Positions 37,926 through 41,044 of a DNA stretch of 41,044 nt are shown one piece after another. The DNA lies in assembly GCA_025358125.1 (NCBI GenBank), contig JANYKS010000068.1:1-41044 (forward strand), read 5' to 3'. Under the pieces are notes generated by a model that worked only from the letters and a program-made list of their open reading frames with translations, did not search any database and had not been told where the DNA came from. The position numbers and the translations under genes are program-made. The stretch comes from Actinomycetes bacterium. GTDB taxonomy: Bacteria; Actinomycetota; Acidimicrobiia; Acidimicrobiales; Ilumatobacteraceae. Each line of letters starts with the position of its first letter. The stretch's first letter is position 1.

Positions 37926-38870
37926 TCACGATAACCGGCCGCGCTGGCGCGTCGTCAGGAAGACTCCGGCCAGGGCGACGACGAGACCGACGACGGCCAG
38001 CACTCCGAGCTTTTCGCCGAAGAGAATCCCGCCCTCGATCGTGCTCAGCGCGGGGGTCAGGAAGAACAGGCTGCTGACCCTTGCCGCTGCCTGACGTTGC
38101 AGGAGCATCAGCATGATCAGGACCGCCGCGATCGACAGCACGATCAACGCCCACGCCAACGAGAACCACAGTCGTGGGGTGGAATGGAACTTCCAGTGCT
38201 CGTTGAGCACGGCCGCCACGAACAACACCGCCGCCGATGTCGTGTACTGGACTGCTGTGCCACGCAGCAACGGCATCGATGCGCCGCGCGCCCGCTGGAC
38301 GAGCGTGCCCCCGGCCATCCCGACGACGGAAACCGCCATCGCGACGAGCGCACCCGTCGTGACGGTGCCGGTGTGCGCGTTCAGCCGATCGATCACGACC
38401 GCGACGACACCGATCATGCCGAGGCCGACACCGACCCACTGTCCCGGGTGCAATCGCTCGCGCAGGATCCAGCGTGCCGCGATCGAGGTGATCACGGGGT
38501 GCAGGCCGGCGATCAGCGCGCTGAGACCCGTCGGCAGTCCGTGCGCGATCGCGACGAAGACTCCGCCGAGGTACAGCACGTGCATCCCGAAGCCGGCGAT
38601 CGCCGCCCAGGTGATCTGCGGCTTCGTGATGGCCGGGGCACGGATAGCCGTAGCCACGATCCACAACACCACCGCCGCGCCCCCGAGGCGGACCGACAAG
38701 AACGTGAGCGGGCCTGCATCGCGTGTGCCGAACCTGGCGACGACGAAACCGGTGCTCCAAAACAGTACGAACAGCGCCGGCGCAAACCGCGCGAGTCCCG
38801 CGCCGCGAGAAGGGCGGGCCGCCGAAGCGACCCGCCCTCCCGACTCAACCGAAGGTTGCGAACGGCTCAG
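37926..38870 (-). CDS. EamA/DMT family transporter, start codon uncertain
   Basis: Ten hydrophobic segments in two EamA repeats: FAPALFVLFWSTGFVVARFGTRDAGPLTFLSVRLGG opens repeat 1, and SLFFLTPALSTIEGGILFGEKLGVLAVVGLVVALAG ends repeat 2. Such proteins export small metabolites or amino acids. No in-frame ATG, GTG or TTG lies between the stop of the upstream gene and the first membrane span; the first is a TTG inside the span-1/2 region, which would delete span 1. A CTG at 38870 overlaps the upstream stop (CTGA) with AGAGGG about 7 nt upstream, so I propose a CTG start. A strong hairpin lies inside this 5' region. Confidence 0.8.
   Translation of the reverse strand: MSRSQPSVESGGRVASAARPSRGAGLARFAPALFVLFWSTGFVVARFGTRDAGPLTFLSVRLGGAAVVLWIVATAIRAPAITKPQITWAAIAGFGMHVLYLGGVFVAIAHGLPTGLSALIAGLHPVITSIAARWILRERLHPGQWVGVGLGMIGVVAVVIDRLNAHTGTVTTGALVAMAVSVVGMAGGTLVQRARGASMPLLRGTAVQYTTSAAVLFVAAVLNEHWKFHSTPRLWFSLAWALIVLSIAAVLIMLMLLQRQAAARVSSLFFLTPALSTIEGGILFGEKLGVLAVVGLVVALAGVFLTTRQRGRLS
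37928..37933 (-). promoter_or_regulatory. putative -10 box TATCGT
   Basis: Minus-strand TANNNT box 10 nt upstream of the coiled-coil protein ATG (37918); overlaps the stop codon of the EamA gene. Confidence 0.35.
38811..38838 (-). terminator. GC-rich hairpin after the substrate-binding protein gene
   Basis: AGGGCGGG (38811-38818) and CCCGCCCT (38831-38838) make a perfect 8-bp stem with a 12-nt loop, 28 nt after the stop of the upstream gene in transcription direction. No T-run follows. It lies within the proposed N-terminal codons of the EamA gene, so it may act as an attenuator rather than a full terminator. Confidence 0.55.
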
Positions 38871-40177
38871 GAACCGCCCTCTTTCAACTCGACCGTGAGC
38901 GGCTTGAAGCTCGCGCCCGTCGTTTCGACTCCTTCGGCCTTGAGTTCCTTGAGTGCCGCGTCGACGATGTCGTTGGTGTAGGCAGACGCCCCCGGATCCT
39001 TGGTGATGATCTTCTGGCCGTCGGCGTTGGCTGTGCTCGATGCGATCTTGACCGTGCGATCCCAAGCCGCGGTGTCGATGTGGCCGATTCCGGCGGTTGC
39101 CGGCCAGATCAGCTTGTTGATTTCGTTCACCTGCCACAGCTGATGACTGTTGCCGAGCTTGGAACCCTTGGCGACGACGATGTCACGGCAGGTCTCGGGA
39201 TCGTCGCGACAACCGACCCAGCCCTTGAGCGAAGCTTTGACGAACTTCACGGCTGTGTCCTTGTACGCGGCATCGCCGGCGAGACGCTTACCGTCGGCCC
39301 AGATCGCGTCCTGCAACATGCCGACGCCGGCTGCCTCGTAGGAGACGACATTGAAGTCGGCCGGCGTGTACAACGCTCCGGTCTTGGGGTTCTTGGTCTC
39401 CAACACCTGGGCGTACTCGTTGTACGTCATCGCTTCGGCTGCGTCGATGTCGCCCGAGATCAGACCCGACATGTCGAACTGCTGGGCGATCAATGTGACA
39501 TCGGTACCGGCAGACAGCTTGGCGGCAGCCAGCGCGGCGAAGATCTCGTACTCGTTGCCGTAGCCCCAGTTTCCGATCTTCTTGCCCTTGAAGTCAGCGG
39601 GCTTGGTGATGTTCTTGTCCTTGAACGACACCTGGAGCGTGCCGGAGCGCTGGAACACCTGGGCGATATCGACGATGTTGGCGCCAGCCTCGCGAGAGGC
39701 GAGGGCCTTGGGTACCCACGCGATCGCGAAGTCCACCTGGCCGTCGGCCAGCTGGGTCTGGGGAACGATGTCGACGCCGCCTTCGACGATCTGGACGTCG
39801 AGACCGGCTTCTGCGTAGCAGCCCTGATCGACCGCTGCGAAGTAGCCGGCGAATTGGGCCTGCGTGAACCACTGCAGCTGCAGCTTGACCTTCGTCAGTT
39901 TGGCCGGTGCCTTGCTGGCGTCGCAGAACTTGGCGGACTTGACGCCGGTGGATGCGGTCGTTACCGGCGTTGCCGTGGAGCCCGGCGTTGCCGTGGAACC
40001 CGTCGTGCCCGGCGTGGCGGTGGTCCCGGCCACCGAGCCGGAGCTCGCGGTCGATCCCGCCGCTGCGGCCGTGGACGCGACTGCGTCGGACGACTTCTTG
40101 TCGCTGCCGCAAGCCGCGACGCCGAGTCCGGCGACGGCAAGCAGCGTGACCAGTTTGGTCATTCGCGTTGCTCTCAT
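38867..40177 (-). CDS. ABC transporter substrate-binding lipoprotein, NMT1/ThiY-like
   Basis: 436 residues. The lipoprotein signal is LVTLLAVAGLGVAACGSDKK, with lipidation at the Cys near residue 23. A Ser/Thr/Ala/Pro-rich linker of about 55 residues follows. The binding domain opens VKLQLQWFTQAQFAGYFAAVDQGCYAEAGLDVQIVEGG, the NMT1 pattern of transporters for thiamine pyrimidine, riboflavin or similar ring compounds, then QLADGQVDFAIAWVPKAL. An ATG start follows AGGGGAG by 6 nt. The permease gene lies 40 bp upstream in the same direction, so it is an importer operon; the ligand is not decidable by eye. Confidence 0.92.
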   Translation of the reverse strand: MRATRMTKLVTLLAVAGLGVAACGSDKKSSDAVASTAAAAGSTASSGSVAGTTATPGTTGSTATPGSTATPVTTASTGVKSAKFCDASKAPAKLTKVKLQLQWFTQAQFAGYFAAVDQGCYAEAGLDVQIVEGGVDIVPQTQLADGQVDFAIAWVPKALASREAGANIVDIAQVFQRSGTLQVSFKDKNITKPADFKGKKIGNWGYGNEYEIFAALAAAKLSAGTDVTLIAQQFDMSGLISGDIDAAEAMTYNEYAQVLETKNPKTGALYTPADFNVVSYEAAGVGMLQDAIWADGKRLAGDAAYKDTAVKFVKASLKGWVGCRDDPETCRDIVVAKGSKLGNSHQLWQVNEINKLIWPATAGIGHIDTAAWDRTVKIASSTANADGQKIITKDPGASAYTNDIVDAALKELKAEGVETTGASFKPLTVELKEGGS

Positions 40178-40217
40178 GTTTTCTCCCCTGTTGGTACTTG
40201 TTGATTGCTGGCTGGTG

Positions 40218-41003
40218 TCACCTGGAGCTGCGTTTGCGTTGCCACGGCACCGCGACGAACTCTAGGAGGTTTGCGACGGCGAAGAAGACCAAGCCGAGGA
40301 CACATGCCGCGCCCACGTACGCCCATCCGAGCGCGAACTTGGAGTTCGACAGCGCGGCTGGAATCTTCTGGCCGAGGCCGTCTTGCGTGCCGCCGAAGTA
40401 CTCCGACACGAACGCCGTCGTGACGGAGATCGGGGCGGAGACCTTGATCGCGGTGAACAGGAACGGCATCGCATTGGGAAGCCGCACCTTGCGCATGATC
40501 TGGCGCTCGTGGGCCGCATACGAGCGCATCAGTTCCACCTGTGTCGGGTCGCTCTGGCGCAGTCCACGGGCGACGTTGACGAACACCACGAAGAACACGA
40601 TGATCAGCACCATCAGCCGCCGCGGCACCTGCGAACCGAGTCGGAACATGTTGTTCAGGATCGACACGATCACCACGATCGGAACCGCGCTGATCGCGGC
40701 TGACAGCGGCGTGATCAACTCCGACAAGAACCGGAACCTGTTCGCGATCATTGCGGTCGCGGTTCCGACGATGACGCCGAGGACGAGCCCGATGAGCGCG
40801 TTCTCCCCGGAAACGGCCGAAGCCGAACGGAGCAGATGAATCCGTTTGACGGCCTCTTTCCAGATCGACGACGGCGTGGGCAGGATGTATGGCTTGACGT
40901 CTCGCCAGTTCACGAAGAACTCCCAGAACGCGACGAGCACGACCCCGAAGATCACCGGAACGATGATGTTGGCTGCGTTGCGGCGCAAGAATCGCAGAGT
41001 CAT
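40218..41003 (-). CDS. ABC transporter permease (ThiX/SsuC-like)
   Basis: 261 residues with about six membrane spans: IIVPVIFGVVLVAFWEFFVNW first, ENALIGLVLGVIVGTATAMIA, TPLSAAISAVPIVVIVSILNNMF, and WAYVGAACVLGLVFFAVANLLEF last. The cytoplasmic EAA loop appears as MRSYAAHERQIMRKVRLPNAMPFLFTAIKVSAPISV. It is the BPD-type inner-membrane subunit that works with the NMT1-like binding protein downstream. Its ATG overlaps the stop of a further upstream gene (ATGA), as expected in an operon that continues beyond the right edge and probably includes the ATPase. Confidence 0.92.
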   Translation of the reverse strand: MTLRFLRRNAANIIVPVIFGVVLVAFWEFFVNWRDVKPYILPTPSSIWKEAVKRIHLLRSASAVSGENALIGLVLGVIVGTATAMIANRFRFLSELITPLSAAISAVPIVVIVSILNNMFRLGSQVPRRLMVLIIVFFVVFVNVARGLRQSDPTQVELMRSYAAHERQIMRKVRLPNAMPFLFTAIKVSAPISVTTAFVSEYFGGTQDGLGQKIPAALSNSKFALGWAYVGAACVLGLVFFAVANLLEFVAVPWQRKRSSR

Positions 41004-41044
41004 CGGTTCTCGATCCCCCGCGCTCGGACGCCGACGTCGGCGCC
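41000..41044 (-). CDS. C-terminal end of an upstream operon gene, partial
   Basis: The minus strand at the right edge reads GADVGVRARGIENR followed by TGA (41002-41000), which overlaps the permease ATG. Fourteen codons are too few to identify. By context it is the ATPase or a second permease of the same ABC transporter. Confidence 0.5.
   Translation of the reverse strand, partial: GADVGVRARGIENR

Noticed and set aside
40178..40217. Riboswitch (for example TPP) ahead of the ThiY-like binding protein
   Set aside because: The spacer is only 40 bp and has no conserved riboswitch core; only a ribosome site is seen.
1..41044. tRNA genes, rRNA genes, prophage or insertion sequences
   Set aside because: No cloverleaf, transposase, integrase or att-like duplications were found by eye on either strand; a tRNAscan run would settle tRNAs.

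Overview
This is a GC-rich actinobacterial chromosome segment with ordinary gene density. Actinobacterial marks are the lysine-rich HU neighbourhood, a PafB/PafC pair of WYL regulators, a Ppx with an HD-like tail, an L,D-transpeptidase, and many genes whose start codon lies 7-10 nt after a TANNNT -10 box (leaderless transcription). Together with the enzymes of an ethylmalonyl-CoA-type pathway and a selenoprotein, this would fit an Acidimicrobiia-like lineage. That placement is an inference, not a computed result. I saw no rRNA, tRNA, CRISPR array, insertion sequence or prophage, and no gene-free stretch longer than about 300 bases.

Layout. 1-507: 3' part of a KAAPAK-repeat histone-H1-like gene behind an HU gene. 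665-3496: DUF429 protein, PIN-PhoH ATPase, DnaQ-like exonuclease. 3469-5369: PafC and PafB (minus). 5455-10755: methyltransferase, the sugar-phosphate pair pgi/pgl (minus), nitroreductase, RarD-like transporter, NUDIX hydrolase. 10775-14847: TetR regulator, a decayed DUF305 gene, an ECF-type sigma factor with an overlapping membrane-anchored partner, and a metallopeptidase lipoprotein with a dead second copy of its domain. 14844-22422: Ppx/GppA, alpha/beta hydrolase, L,D-transpeptidase, glycosyltransferase, small membrane protein, a ferredoxin with an Asp in place of one Cys ligand, oligopeptidase B. 22543-25955: a redox island of a MauE-like membrane protein and a metallo-beta-lactamase-fold hydrolase (minus), then a divergent two-gene operon of a thioredoxin-like fusion protein and a UGSC-family selenoprotein. 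25956-30638: MutY, possible small ORF, MaoC hydratase, flippase-like membrane protein, serine hydrolase, LOG protein (all minus). 30756-35182: methylsuccinyl-CoA dehydrogenase, HAD hydrolase (minus) and two malyl-CoA lyase-family proteins. 35308-37918: dienelactone hydrolase, class III aminotransferase, small coiled-coil protein. 37926-41044: EamA transporter and an NMT1/ThiY-like ABC importer (minus), running off the right edge.

The most interesting object is the gene at 25434-25955. Its frame is broken only by a TGA at 25710-25712, which is followed at once by codons for G-S-C, giving the UGSC motif. An 8-bp hairpin (25724-25742) whose loop lies about 20 nt after the UGA has the geometry of a bacterial SECIS element. 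A standard gene caller would split this into two fragments. It is translationally coupled (ATGA) to an upstream protein that joins a CxxC/cis-Pro thioredoxin-like domain to a large domain I do not recognise, which suggests a two-component selenium/thiol redox system.

The metabolic theme of 26.9-35.2 kb is C2/C3-CoA assimilation. Mesaconyl-CoA hydratase-like MaoC, methylsuccinyl-CoA dehydrogenase, beta-methylmalyl-CoA lyase and malyl-CoA thioesterase-like proteins cover the later steps of the ethylmalonyl-CoA pathway. Crotonyl-CoA carboxylase/reductase and ethylmalonyl-CoA mutase are not in the window.
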